Below are positions 23,601 to 34,686 of a stretch of 64,000 bases of DNA, piece by piece; position 1 is the first letter of the stretch; each line of letters begins with the position of its first letter. The stretch is from Bondarzewia mesenterica. Taxonomy: Eukaryota > Basidiomycota > Agaricomycetes > Russulales > Bondarzewiaceae. Position numbers and translations under genes: made by a program. Location of the stretch: NCBI GenBank assembly GCA_004802705.1, contig SGPL01000096.1, positions 1-64,000 on the forward strand, in the 5' to 3' direction. The notes beneath the pieces were generated by a model that saw only the letters and a list, made by a program, of their open reading frames with translations, ran no database searches and was not told the origin of the DNA.

Positions 23601-26527
23601 ATCAAGCTGTTGTATCGTGTCGAGAACCCAGACGTCGTGCAGATGTTTGGCGGAAACACGGACCGACTAGAGCGCGAGCTCGAACGCATGGCCAGGCGCA
23701 AGTTCAAGTTTGTCATTTCCATGCAGCGCTATGCCAAATTCAGCAAGGAGGAGCGCGAGAATGCCGAATTTTTGCTCCGCGCGTACCCCGACTTGCAAAT
23801 TGCTTACCTCGACGAAGAGCCCGGTTCAAAGGGAGGCGATCCTCGCTTGTTCTCCGTGCTAATCGACGGTCATTCGGAGCTTGATGAAGCGACTGGCAAG
23901 AGGAGGCCCAAATTTCGTATTGAGCTTCCTGGCAACCCCATCTTAGGTGACGGCAAGTCCGACAACCAGAATCATGCCATCGTCTTCTACCGTGGCGAGT
24001 ACCTGCAGCTCATCGACGCCAATCAAGACAACTATCTCGAGGAATGTATCAAGATCCGCAACATCCTTGGGGAGTTCGAGGAGTATTCCATCTCCAGTCA
24101 AAGCCCGTACGCTCAATGGGGTCACAAGGAATTCAAGAAAGCTCCGGTTGCCATCGTTGGTACTCGCGAGTATATCTTCTCGGAGAACATTGGTGTTCTT
24201 GGTGATATTGCTGCTGGCAAGGAACAGACATTCGGGACCATGACCGCTCGTGCCCTCGCGTGGATAGGTGGAAAGTTGCATTATGGTCACCCCGATTTCC
24301 TGAATGCGACGTTCATGACAACTCGCGGCGGTGTGTCCAAAGCGCAGAAGGGTCTTCATCTTAACGAGGATATCTTTGCTGGTATGAATGCCTTCGGTCG
24401 TGGAGGACGTATCAAGCATTCGGAGTACTACCAATGCGGCAAGGGCCGTGATCTCGGTTTCGGTACCATCCTCAACTTCCAGACCAAGATCGGGACGGGC
24501 ATGGGTGAACAGATGCTCAGTAGGGAGTACTACTATCTTGGCACGCAACTCCCCATCGATCGATTCCTCACGTTCTACTACGGTCATCCTGGTTTCCACA
24601 TCAACAACATCCTGGTTATTTATTCGATTCAGGTGTTCATGGTTACCCGTGTGTATTTCTTTATACGATTTTGGCTTATTTCTTCTGACAACGTGCCTTA
24701 GTGCTTTACATTGGCACTTTGAATAAGCAGTTGTCCATATGTAAAGTGGATTCGCAGGGGAACGTAATCGGTGGGCAGCCTGGATGCTATAACCTAATTC
24801 CGGTTTTCGACTGGGTTAAGCGCTGCATTATATCCATTTTCTTGGTCTTCTTCATCGCTTTCCTACCTTTGTTCTTGCAAGGTATGCGTTTTGTCGTTGT
24901 CATTCGAATGCATTGCTCATATTCGTGTTCGCAGAGTTGGTCGAGAGAGGAACCGGCAAGGCACTTATCCGTCTCGCGAAGCACTTTCTGTCGCTGTCAC
25001 CAATCTTTGAGGTGTTCTCGACCCAGATCTACTCACAGGCTATCTTGAGTAATTTGACGTTTGGCGGTGCACGGTATATTGCAACTGGTCGCGGCTTCGC
25101 CACTACCCGTATCTCATTCACCATTCTTTACTCCCGTTTCGCCGGACCGAGTATCTATATGGGTATGCGTAACCTACTGCTCCTCCTTTACGCCACGATG
25201 TCCATCTGGATTCCACACTTGATCTACTTCTGGTTGTCGGTGCTGTCGCTGTGCATCGCCCCATTCCTCTTCAACCCTCATCAGTTCTCTTTTGCCGACT
25301 TCATCATCGATTACCGTGAGTTTTTGCGGTGGATGTCGCGGGGCAACTCCAGGACTAAGGCCAGCAGTTGGTACGGGTATTGCCGTCTATCGCGTACCAT
25401 GATCACTGGGTACAAGAAGAAGAAATTGGGTCACCCGTCTGAAAAGTTATCCGGCGATGTTCCTCGTGCCACTTGGAGAACAGTCATCTTCTCGGAGATT
25501 GTATGGCCAATTTGTGTCGCCATCGTGTTTGTCGTCGCCTACATGTTCGTCAAGTCCTTCCCTGACAGGAATGGAAACCAGCCACCAAGTCCCCTCATCC
25601 GGATCGCTATCATTGCCATCGGCCCTGTTGTATGGAATGCTGCGATGCTCTTGACTCTGTTCTTTATCTCGTTGTTCCTTGGGCCCATGATGACCTCCTG
25701 TGTGAAGTTTGGATCTGTAGTGGCTGCCATTGCGCATTTCCTGGCCCTGTTCGGCATGATTGCGTTCTTTGAATTCTTCGTACGAGTTCACCCTTCTTTT
25801 GGGCAGATAATCTCTAAATTTTCCGCCCTATTTCCTGCAGTGGTTCCTTGAACTTTGGGATGCTTCTCATGCCGTGTTGGGAATTATAAGTATCATCTCA
25901 ATCCAGCGAGCCATCCAAAAGATTCTGATCTCAGTCTTCCTCTCCCGTGAGTTCAAACACGATGAGACGAATCGTGCTTGGTGGACGGGTAAATGGTACG
26001 GACGCGGATTTGGCACTTCCGCCATGTCACAACCGGCTCGCGAGTTCATTGTCAAAGTCGTGGAGATGTCATTATGGACTTCGGACTTCCTTTTGGGTCA
26101 TATCCTATTGATCATTTTGACACCACCTGTCTTACTCCCTTACTTCGACCGGATGCACTCTACGATGTTGTGTAAGTCCTCATCCAATTTTTCACGCCGG
26201 TTTACGTCTCACAGCTTCACAGTTTGGCTTCGCCCATCGAAACAAATTCGTCCGCCTTTGTTCTCGACCAAGCAAAAGAGGCAGCGCCGCTGGATTGTAT
26301 GTAATGAGTCAATTTCCAAGGTGTTGAGAACTCAACAGTCTGTTACCAGGTCTTCAAGTACACTATCCTCTACATTGTCATGGTGGCTTTATTGGCTGCG
26401 TTGATCGTACTTCGTGCGTACTCTGCTATCTGGTGACCTTTCAACCATTTGACTTTATATCATCTCACTAGCCGCACTGTTCCGCAACGAGATCACGTTC
26501 AATTGCACTATTTGTCAGAACATCTAA
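20632..26527 (+). CDS. FKS1: 1,3-beta-D-glucan synthase catalytic subunit (GT48)
   Basis: Plasma-membrane enzyme that makes cell-wall beta-1,3-glucan from UDP-glucose. Ten exons (20632-20830, 21026-21252, 21312-21932, 21987-24648, 24702-24881, 24935-25779, 25841-26171, 26223-26296, 26350-26413, 26472-26527) give 1752 residues, the normal Fks length. A hydrophilic, Tyr/Asp-rich N-terminus is followed by the FKS1 N-terminal domain ([19 protein letters not shown]). Then come a membrane cluster, the central GT48 region with [28 protein letters not shown] and [19 protein letters not shown], and a second large membrane cluster. It ends in CTICQNI. All phases agree and no break is seen. Rho1-GTP regulation is known for the family but not visible here. 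Confidence 0.97.
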
Positions 26528-26871
26528 TCAGTACATCTTTTCGGTTCCTAGTTGCAGCTCGGACACTTGAGTTCTTATTGAAGGCGTCTTGATATCCAGG
26601 TTTCGCAGAGTGGGACAGGGAGATAGATGCTCACTTGTATATCACGGACGACATACCTACGACTTGTCTTCGACTCATGTAATGATACCTACACTAGATT
26701 GCGCTTTCATCTTATCAATTATGATTCAATCCCTTGCTGTCCAGCGCAAGTCCAACGGGTCCACGAACCGGAACCAGAAACATTCCTTCAAAGCTTCAAA
26801 AGCCACACGTGATTGTGTTATACGCCCAATCTGGATATGGGCTAATAATCCGACTTCAGCGAACAGCTGCC
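26528..26871. other. Intergenic region FKS1 to FHIP-like gene
   Basis: 344 bases between two genes in the same direction. No coding pattern is seen; it should hold the FKS1 3' UTR and the next promoter. Confidence 0.5.
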
Positions 26872-29800
26872 ATGGACTACTTCTCTAAATTTCTGCGGTC
26901 TGGCAGTCAGCCAGCCCCAAAGCCAGTTCAGGACCAGGCGGTAGAGTTCCACAAATCTTGGGTTCTTATTCGGGTGCGAGTCGTGGTCTTGCTACTTCAT
27001 GCATTGCCTACTCACGTTGTCTGTAGAATACACTCACCCATCCCGATGAGCGACAGTTGACTAGAGGGATTAAATCCACCGATGTCCCCGCCCATTTGAA
27101 GTCTATGGTCGACTTATTAGTTTTGGAATCGACTCGTACCGAGGAAGGGTAGGTGTGCCAATGCGACAGTGCATATATTCACGCGCTCATTCAACGGTAT
27201 CTTTCAGGGCAACGGGTGCTTGTTTGGAATATCTCCTGAAGAACGGTGAGCCATATCGAATTTGATTCACCCTATATTTCTTATATTTTTCGAATAGATG
27301 TACTTGGCAGTCTTGTCAGACTCAGTGAGGCAGATAGACCATTTGGAATACAGGCTGAAGTGCTGCGTGCCGTCCAGAACATGGTTGTTCTTCTAGACGA
27401 GCAATTCCTTGTTCATTCAGCTGTACACAAGGCAGTCCTTCGATTGCTGAGGAATTGTGTGGGCGATGATCTCCAGGAACAGCTGGATAATCGAAATCGT
27501 AAAGTCATGGGTGCCGCTGGAAACGCGATTCGTAGTTCTCCATCAGAGTACGAGGAAGATCGTGAGGATCCCAACATACTCCGTATCTTGCATGCTGACA
27601 TCGATGCTATGCAGTCGTGAACCTCCTTTGCATTCTGTGCAGCCGTATCCGAACGTACCGAGAACTGCTCATGATATTCTTCCATGATAAACATTGGTAT
27701 CGATCGGAACCCTTATTTTCAGTTGAGGAAGAGGAAGAGGAAGAGGAGGAAGAGGAAACAGCAGGAGAAAAGAAAGTGGATGGGGGTGTGTTGGTAGATG
27801 AACCGACACCTGAAGCAGCTAAGGATGATCGCCCATCTTCCCCAGCACCATCTCAGGAGACGGTTACTTCGGCGCGCGCGTCGTCTCATGGAAAGAAGAC
27901 CCAATACGAATTCCTGCTCTTCAATTATCTTCTTCGTTTCGTTCACCGGGAAGGTCAGATCGGCGACTTCGCCAGGGCAGGGCTTTTATTTTTGATGGAT
28001 GTTGCAATGTCACCCGGCGAGCCCATTCACCGCCTTGCGGGGGAGAACTCTCAAGCTCCTCCGTCAATGACTTCTGAGACCCCTTCCGATCCCATAACCG
28101 ACGCTGCGCTCTCCCTAGCTGAATATATCCTAGATGGCGATTTCTCCGAAGTGCTTGGCGCGGGTTTAGGAGCGGTGTACTCATTGCTTCCATCAAAACT
28201 CGAAATATGTCCTCCTGTCTCGACAGACGGGGCTCTGGGGAATAATATGGTTCTGGGAAGTAATCCAATCCACGATGAAACTGCAGCGCTTGAGGCGATC
28301 ACAGAGAAGCAACCAGGTGTGGGGATAGAGATCTCTACTAACTCCGACTTCAGGTCGCGATTGGACCACTTTCTGAAGCTCCTCGAATTCCTTGAAGACG
28401 TCTTCAGGCGAAACGTTGTACACGACAATGCCGATTTCAGTCTCGATGCATCAACACTCGTGGGCACTGCTATTGTACAATCAATTCTGGATGCCGTCCG
28501 ACGGATATTCCTTGAGAATGTCCTTTACCCTTCGATTCTCGAGTGCTCGGACACAGATGGTAGCGCCGTAGCCGTGATGTCGTACATCGACATCATGATT
28601 CGCACCCTCCACGACGGCCAGCTAGGAGAACTTCTCGTTGATTTTCTCATGAGTGAGGATAACGACGAGGTCATGCGCTCTCATCAACGGCCTCATAGTA
28701 TGCTTACCCTGGGACAAAACACACCACCCCAAACAAACAAGGCTGACAAACACACGAAGCGACTACGTCGGAAGAGCAGTGCGATGGTCCTACTGGAAAT
28801 GGAGGCACCCGATTCGCGACGGCAGTCGGAGTATTTCACTTCTATGGGTCGCTTCACATTGAAGGATCTACTTCTTTCCAATCTGCGGTCCAAGAACCAA
28901 CCAACGGCGACTTCGGCCTTGCAATTGCTCCAATCCCTGCTTTCCGAACATAATCAACTGTGCGTTGAACAGCTACTTGTGGTCCTACATGACCCCAACG
29001 CGACGAGCTTCCCCATGCCCGTGAGGATCAATCCCATCTCCGATGACACAAAAATATCAATTGCTGACGACGACGATGACGGCGAGATTTTCGTCTATCC
29101 CGGGGCAGAAGAGGTAAAGCCTTTGACGATACCGCCTGGGCCTATCTTTTCTCATCCAAACACTACCTATTCCACCCACGAGCGTGAGATGGGGTTGTAT
29201 TTGAACCTCGTCTCCCGCGTTGACCCACTACATGTTAGCGACACCTTCAGCACTGGTTACGATCGATACCTCCAAGATGCCTTTATTGCCATCCAGGACC
29301 ACAGCTCTTTCCAACTGGATGTTGATGAGGCATCAAGGGCAAAGCTGAAACATCGACTTAACCCTAACGATCCTATCCTGTCGTTAGTATTGGAATCGCT
29401 CCGCAAATTCCTATCCAACAGCCCAGAATTCAATATTGCGCTCACTGGTGTACTTGCTACCTTAGCATTCGACTCTAACCGGTCTTTGGCGGGATGGCTA
29501 ACCTTCGCTTACAAGGGAGAGCAGCCAAGTTATGATCAGGACAGAGACAGTGCCGTATTGGACCCAGAAGTTGATGGCGATGATCGCTCGATAGACTATC
29601 AGATCGAGGAGAAGTTGGGATCCGAGTCCTGGATGCTTCCCGCATACAGCCTGGACGATTCATCACGACCAGTCGTGCACACCATCTTCCAGGGCATAGT
29701 CGCTCAACTCGAACGATATCGCCAGCTTGTTGATGATTTCGACAAGTACCTCCTTGAGCGGCGACAAGGTCTGCTCTTCTCGGAGAACTTGACAGATGCA

Positions 29801-30352
29801 CTGACCCTCGCACTGGACCTGGACGATCCGAGTGCTACTCTCCAGCTGCGACCATCTACGCCGGGGGCCGTGCTCCCCGAGACACCTCAGAAGCCAAAGC
29901 CGATTCAGAAAAAGTCAAGTTCTTTCGTATCGTTCCTCACGCCGAAAAAGAGCAGGGTATCTTCAAGCCCAATGCCAACGGCGTCCACTGCGGACTCCAG
30001 TACGCCTTCCAAGAATGTTGCTGCGAGTCCCTTCGGCCCACATTATCAGCAAACGGGCTCTATCGTTGTTGAGCCCTTTGAGGCTCCTCTGCCATCTGCC
30101 GGTCCTTGGACACCTGCTAAGCCGCGAAAGTTCAATGCAGAAGAGGAGGATGTGTTTTCATCTGGTTGGGGCGAGAGCAGATCTGAAACGCGGTCTGTCG
30201 AGGAAGAGGATGTGCGGGCAGACAAGGCTAGGACGGTTACTCTATCACAGTTGCTGGACAACGTGGTCATTCTGGAAGAATCTATCAAGGAGCTGGTTGC
30301 TATTATTCATGCGCGGCGTTGTCTGGGGATCGATTCAGTGCGATATTTGTAG
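26872..30352 (+). CDS. FHIP / RAI16-family protein (FTS-Hook interacting protein homologue)
   Basis: Five exons (26872-26973, 27027-27148, 27208-27245, 27298-27561, 27615-30352) give 1087 residues. The N-terminal helical region includes HLKSMVDLLVLESTRTEEG, EVLRAVQNMVVLLDEQFLVH and VNLLCILCSRIRTYRELLM, and later FLLFNYLLRFVHREGQIGDFAR. These fit the RAI16-like/FHIP family. In animals and Aspergillus, FHIP bridges dynein to early endosomes through Hook and FTS. A Glu run (about 27720-27760) interrupts the conserved part. The C-terminal third is low-complexity (Ser/Pro/Lys) with a final helical segment (LDNVVILEESIKELVAIIHA). The intron before 27615 joins EED to LVNLLC and explains an apparent stop near 27618. 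Confidence 0.84.
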
Positions 30353-30587
30353 GCTGACGGACTCGGATTCGATAGGTACCTATAACATATACCACAATTT
30401 CTATCACTTTGCTTTGATTGCTTTCGACGTCCATCGATATCTATCGTTTGACTGTGATACTGAAATTGAGGAAAGAAGACCAAGCTACAATATCTTAGGT
30501 ATACAGGGTAAAAAAGCGTCGCACAATACACATGTAGAAAAATCGTAGAAGAATGCTGAGGAACCGATGCCGTCGTAGTTGAAATCG

Positions 30588-31697
30588 CTACTTTCCCTTC
30601 CGTGTCCTACCCTTCTTGCCCTTCGAAGTCGAACCCTCCGAATTCTTGCTCTTGTCTCCAAACAATTTCTGCTGCAATTTCTCAAACTCCTCTGCATCAA
30701 TCTCTGGGGGTTCGACAGCCGACCCTCGCTTCTTCTTTCTTGGGGACTCCTCCACATCTTCATCGTCCTCAGCCTTGTTCTTCCGCTTTCTCTTGCCTTT
30801 TCCCTTCGTTTTGGGCTCTGCGTACTTGGCGGCGAGGTCATCGAGGAAACCGTTCATCTTCTTGTTCTTCTTGAGTATGAGCGCCTGCAACCCCGAGTGG
30901 TCTGAGTCCTCTTCTCCCTCTTCCGCTCTCCCCTTGCCCTTGTTTTTCCCTTTCCTCGATCCCGTCTTTCCGCTGCCATAAAATTCGTCCCAAACTCCTA
31001 GCTCACGAGCGAGTTCTTCCGCCTCTTTGGCCTCTTTTTCCGCCTGTTTCTTCCGAACAAGCTTCCCCTTCTCGTCTTTGGTACTAGATTCCCAGGTGGC
31101 AAGCGCGGGCAGCTCACTCTTCGAGATTAAACCGGAAATTATAATGATAAACCGAGCTTCGTCGTCGTGAGTTGAATGGGGGATGTGATTCATGATTTCT
31201 TCAATCGAGCCGTCCATGTCAAGATAAGCCTTCTTGAGGTCTTCAGTCTCCTCAACAGAGCCTATAAACGTGGCGTCAAAGGAGATCAACTGCAAGAAAA
31301 ACATGGTGCAAGTACCCTGATACTCTTTTTTCATCTCATCCAGCTTCTCTCTCGTGACTCTGTCAAACAGATTCTCGAAATAGGCTTCCCATCCGTCTTC
31401 CCCTAGTTCCATCTCGAAACCTTCATCCGTCTTCCCAGTTTTGTCATACCGCTGTCTCCTCTTCTCATCGCCTAACACAGTATATGCGAAACCTATCTGC
31501 TGAAACTTGAGCGATGCATCTGCCTTCGCGGATTCGTCTTTGGTGGCATGTTTGTCGGGATGGTAAACGAGGGCAAGTTTACGGTAGGCTTTCTTGATAT
31601 CGTCCAGAGAAGCATCTTGATTAATGTTTAGAGCAGCGTAGAGGTCGACAGATTTGTCCTTGAAAAAGAGAGCAGCAGGATCTTCTCTGTCATCCAT
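30588..31697 (-). CDS. DNAJC9-type J-domain protein
   Basis: Two exons (31316-31697 and 30588-31261) encode about 351 residues. The J domain at the N-terminus has DLYAALNINQDASLDDIKKA and the HPD signature in LVYHPDKHAT, so it should stimulate an Hsp70. The middle matches DNAJC9 (WEAYFENLF, VEETEDLKKAYLDMDGS, EEIMNHIPH). Human DNAJC9 is a histone H3-H4 co-chaperone; whether this one is too is inference. The tail is Lys-rich with nuclear-localisation-like clusters. I chose ATG 31697 because its context (GCCATGG) is strong; an in-frame ATG at 31742 would add 15 residues. The intron 31262-31315 is 54 bases, in frame and stop-free. It is removed here because the joined sequence matches the family. 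Confidence 0.88.
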   Translation of the reverse strand: MDDREDPAALFFKDKSVDLYAALNINQDASLDDIKKAYRKLALVYHPDKHATKDESAKADASLKFQQIGFAYTVLGDEKRRQRYDKTGKTDEGFEMELGEDGWEAYFENLFDRVTREKLDEMKKEYQGTCTMFFLQLISFDATFIGSVEETEDLKKAYLDMDGSIEEIMNHIPHSTHDDEARFIIIISGLISKSELPALATWESSTKDEKGKLVRKKQAEKEAKEAEELARELGVWDEFYGSGKTGSRKGKNKGKGRAEEGEEDSDHSGLQALILKKNKKMNGFLDDLAAKYAEPKTKGKGKRKRKNKAEDDEDVEESPRKKKRGSAVEPPEIDAEEFEKLQQKLFGDKSKNSEGSTSKGKKGRTRKGK

Positions 31698-32094
31698 GGC
31701 GGTCTGTTGAACGACGCGTCCGTATCCGACGCGGTGTGACATGTCGCGTTGATCGGTGTGATGTCTGTCACAAACTCTCGATTACCGTTTCCTACGATGG
31801 AGGAGTCAGGACTGTCTTTTATTTACTTCATACGTTATGATTCATCCACCAATACATTAGCAGTGTTTTCGATGTGGTACAAGTTCCGCAATACTTTCAA
31901 GTTGCGCGTTTTCCGATAATTGAAGCGCCAGATGAATAATTGAATGTATATGACAGGATATGACTCTCTGAAGCAGGAAGTGACTTGGCTTTCTACCTTT
32001 TCGACTGTCCCACGTTTTTGCGACGACGGTTGCATTCCTCGCCTTCAGGCCTTTGCGCCTTTCATATTTTGCACCTCACAGAAGGACTGTGCAT
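31698..32094. other. Divergent promoter region DNAJC9-like / TRM1
   Basis: About 400 bases between divergent start codons; no coding pattern beyond a possible 15-codon extension of the J-protein. Confidence 0.45.
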
Positions 32095-34519
32095 ATGGCT
32101 GCCCGTCCGTCACCCATAATAGTCCCAGAAGGATTCAGCCTCCATACAGAAAACACATCTCAAATTCTCTTGCCTTCGAAGAATGAGGCTTTTCTAAACC
32201 CTGTGCAGGAATTCAATCGCGATCTGAGCGTGGCTGCTATTCGTGTGTGGAGCGAGGAGTTGAATAGAGCTAAGGAGCAGAAATGGAAACAGAATCAGGC
32301 CAGGAGGGCGACGCAGAATGAGGGGCGTCCAAACAAAAAGCGAGCCAAGGCTGACAGAGAAGCTGAACCGTAAGCCTTACCGAGATCTTGTTTACTCTCT
32401 GGCCTATTGATTTTCATCATCTCAGCATATCCTCTGCAACTGATTTAGGCGAGTCTTCGACGCAAGCTGTTCCATCTGTGGAGGCAGCTCCGTGGGCCGA
32501 AAACTCTGCACAGGGTGCACAAACAAAAGACGCAGAAGTATGGACGTTTGCTTTACGAAAAAGCACCTGTGCTAAACATGTCCTTCTGATTCAGTACCGT
32601 CCATATAAATTTGTGCTCTTGGAGGCATTGTCCGCCACGGGCCTTCGCTCCATTCGCTATGCGAAAGAAATTCCTTTGGTCAAGTGAGGAAATTCTTCTC
32701 ATCAGTTTTTGCACTGAGCGAGCCTTACTATCATGTTAGGTATGTCATTGCAAACGACCTGTCCTCTTCTGCGACTGCGGCTATGAAGCGGAACGTAGAC
32801 CTCAATGGCTTGGGTGAAGAAGATGCTACGGGACTAGTTGAGGAAAATGACGATAAGCGTGACAAGAAGGTCGGAAAAGTCAGAATTAATGAAGGTGATG
32901 CACGGTGTGTTGATTCCAAACATTTATGTCAACTATTCGTGAATGTTTTTCATCAGTGTGCTCATGTATTCGCATTCCTCGGAGCGTAACCGGGTTGACG
33001 TTGTCGACCTGGATCCATATGGAACTGCTGCGCCATTCGTTGATGCCGCCGTCCAGTGCGTAAACGATGGAGGTTCGTTTTATCTAAAAGCTGGCCCATT
33101 CTAAGACTGAGTTTTTTTTTTCAATCACAAAGGCCTGCTTTGCGTGACATGCACAGACCTTTCTGTCCTGGCTACAAACAACTACCCGGAAAAATGGTCA
33201 GTCACCCTATATAGCTATAATCCCAACATCACTTGAATTATCGCCAGTTTTTCAAACTATGGTGGGGCACCTGTTAAGGCTGAGTATTGCCATGAAGTGG
33301 TGAGAAGAACTTCATATCGCGATCTCCATTTGTGCATCTAACTCACAGGAGTCACTCAGGCTCTCCGACTGGTGTTGAACACGATATCCACGTCTGCTGC
33401 TAGATATGGACGTTTCATTCAACCTCTTATATCTCTTTCCATCGACTTTTACGTCCGTCTGTTCGTTAAAGTCCAGTCAGCCCCCATCGAAGTTAAAAAG
33501 GCAGCCAGGTACATCTTTTTTTTCCCTGTCGATGCGCATATATCTCATCCTTTGAATAGCAAGACGTCGATTTACTACGTCTGTTCCATGTGCCAATCTT
33601 TTTACGGTCAGCCCCTTGGAAGGATGGTTGAAAAGGTCAGCGAACGAAATGGAAACGTGAATAACCTGTTCAAGACACATATGGGACCCCCGGTCTCTGA
33701 AGAGTGCCCTGAGTGCAACTCTGCCATGCATGTTGAGTATCTTCTCATTATTCGTGGTCCTTTGCACTCTACCAGAAATCTGGTTTGGACTAGGTTGCAG
33801 GGCCAATGTGGTCTGGCCCAATACATGATCACGCATTTGTGGAAAAGGTCCTCGAGCATGTGGAAGGCAATGAAGGCAAATACGGGACAGCTACACGCAT
33901 GAAAGGTATGCTGACTGTGGCAAAGGAGGTATGCGTTCCGATTTCTCTTTCCAATCATGGTATCATAACCATCATGGTTGCTGCAGGAGCTGGATATGCC
34001 ATTCTATTTCACGCCATCCAAACTAGCCAGTTTCTTCCACTGTATTTGTCCGGCATTGGATGATGTTGCGTAAGTTCTTTCCGTCACTGATGACCTCCGA
34101 AGACTCCATAGTGAACTCTCGCGTCTAGCTCTGCACTGTTGCATGCCGGTCATCAGATTTCTCGTTCGCATGCGTGTCCGGGCTCCCTCAAGACTACAGC
34201 ATCCCGGGCAGATCTTCATGATATATTCCGGTCATGGGTGAAAACTCACCCTGTGAAAATGGAAAAAATCCCGGAGCATTCTCCTTCTCGGGTGCTTCTT
34301 GACAAACGGGCGAAGTATATTCATCGTGCTTTCTTGCGATAGTTGTCGTTGATCCTATGGTGCAGAGCGGAAGCCGATTTCAAGCGCCACCCTCAAACCG
34401 TTACGCCGTCTTCCAAAGTCAAACTGGTTCGATATCAACAAAACCCTACTCCAAATTGGGGACCAGGTACAAGAGCCGAGGGTGGAACGAAGCGAAAACG
34501 GGTAACCGAGGACGAATGA
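32095..34519 (+). CDS. TRM1: tRNA (guanine26-N2)-dimethyltransferase
   Basis: Uses S-adenosylmethionine to make m2,2G26 in tRNAs, in nucleus and mitochondria of yeast. Thirteen exons in consistent phase (first 32095-32369, 32426-32537, 32595-32683; last 34129-34314, 34366-34519) give 583 residues. Conserved blocks are [18 protein letters not shown] (SAM site), [44 protein letters not shown] and [14 protein letters not shown] Cys pair pattern YVCSMCQSF with CPECN suggests the zinc-binding part. The Arg/Lys-rich region near residue 80 (NKKRAKADR) may be nuclear targeting. Introns at 32538-32594 and 33509-33559 are in frame and stop-free, so a read-through open frame exists there. Confidence 0.95.
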
Positions 34520-34621
34520 AGAACTAATGCAGAGCTACGTACATATATGAATGATGGCGACAATTATTGTGGGAGAAGTTACAGTGCTAGTCCATGAGAA
34601 TCATAACCCAAGACCCGAGAT

Positions 34622-34627
34622 AATAAA
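34622..34627 (+). terminator. Possible poly(A) signal of TRM1
   Basis: AATAAA lies about 100 bases after the TRM1 stop, in the 167-base gap between convergent TRM1 and STE11. Weak evidence, by position only. Confidence 0.3.
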
Positions 34628-34686
34628 AGACAGAGAGTGAATGCTTAACACAGAGATAATATGGGTGTACGTAGGGATGAGGGATG

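Noticed and set aside
27246..27620. Early stop in the FHIP-like gene near 27618
   Set aside because: An intron from 27562 to 27614 removes it and joins EED to LVNLLC in phase.
31697..31742. Upstream ATG of the DNAJC9-like gene as the start
   Set aside because: Possible, but its context is weaker than the GCCATGG at 31697, and family members begin close to the J domain.
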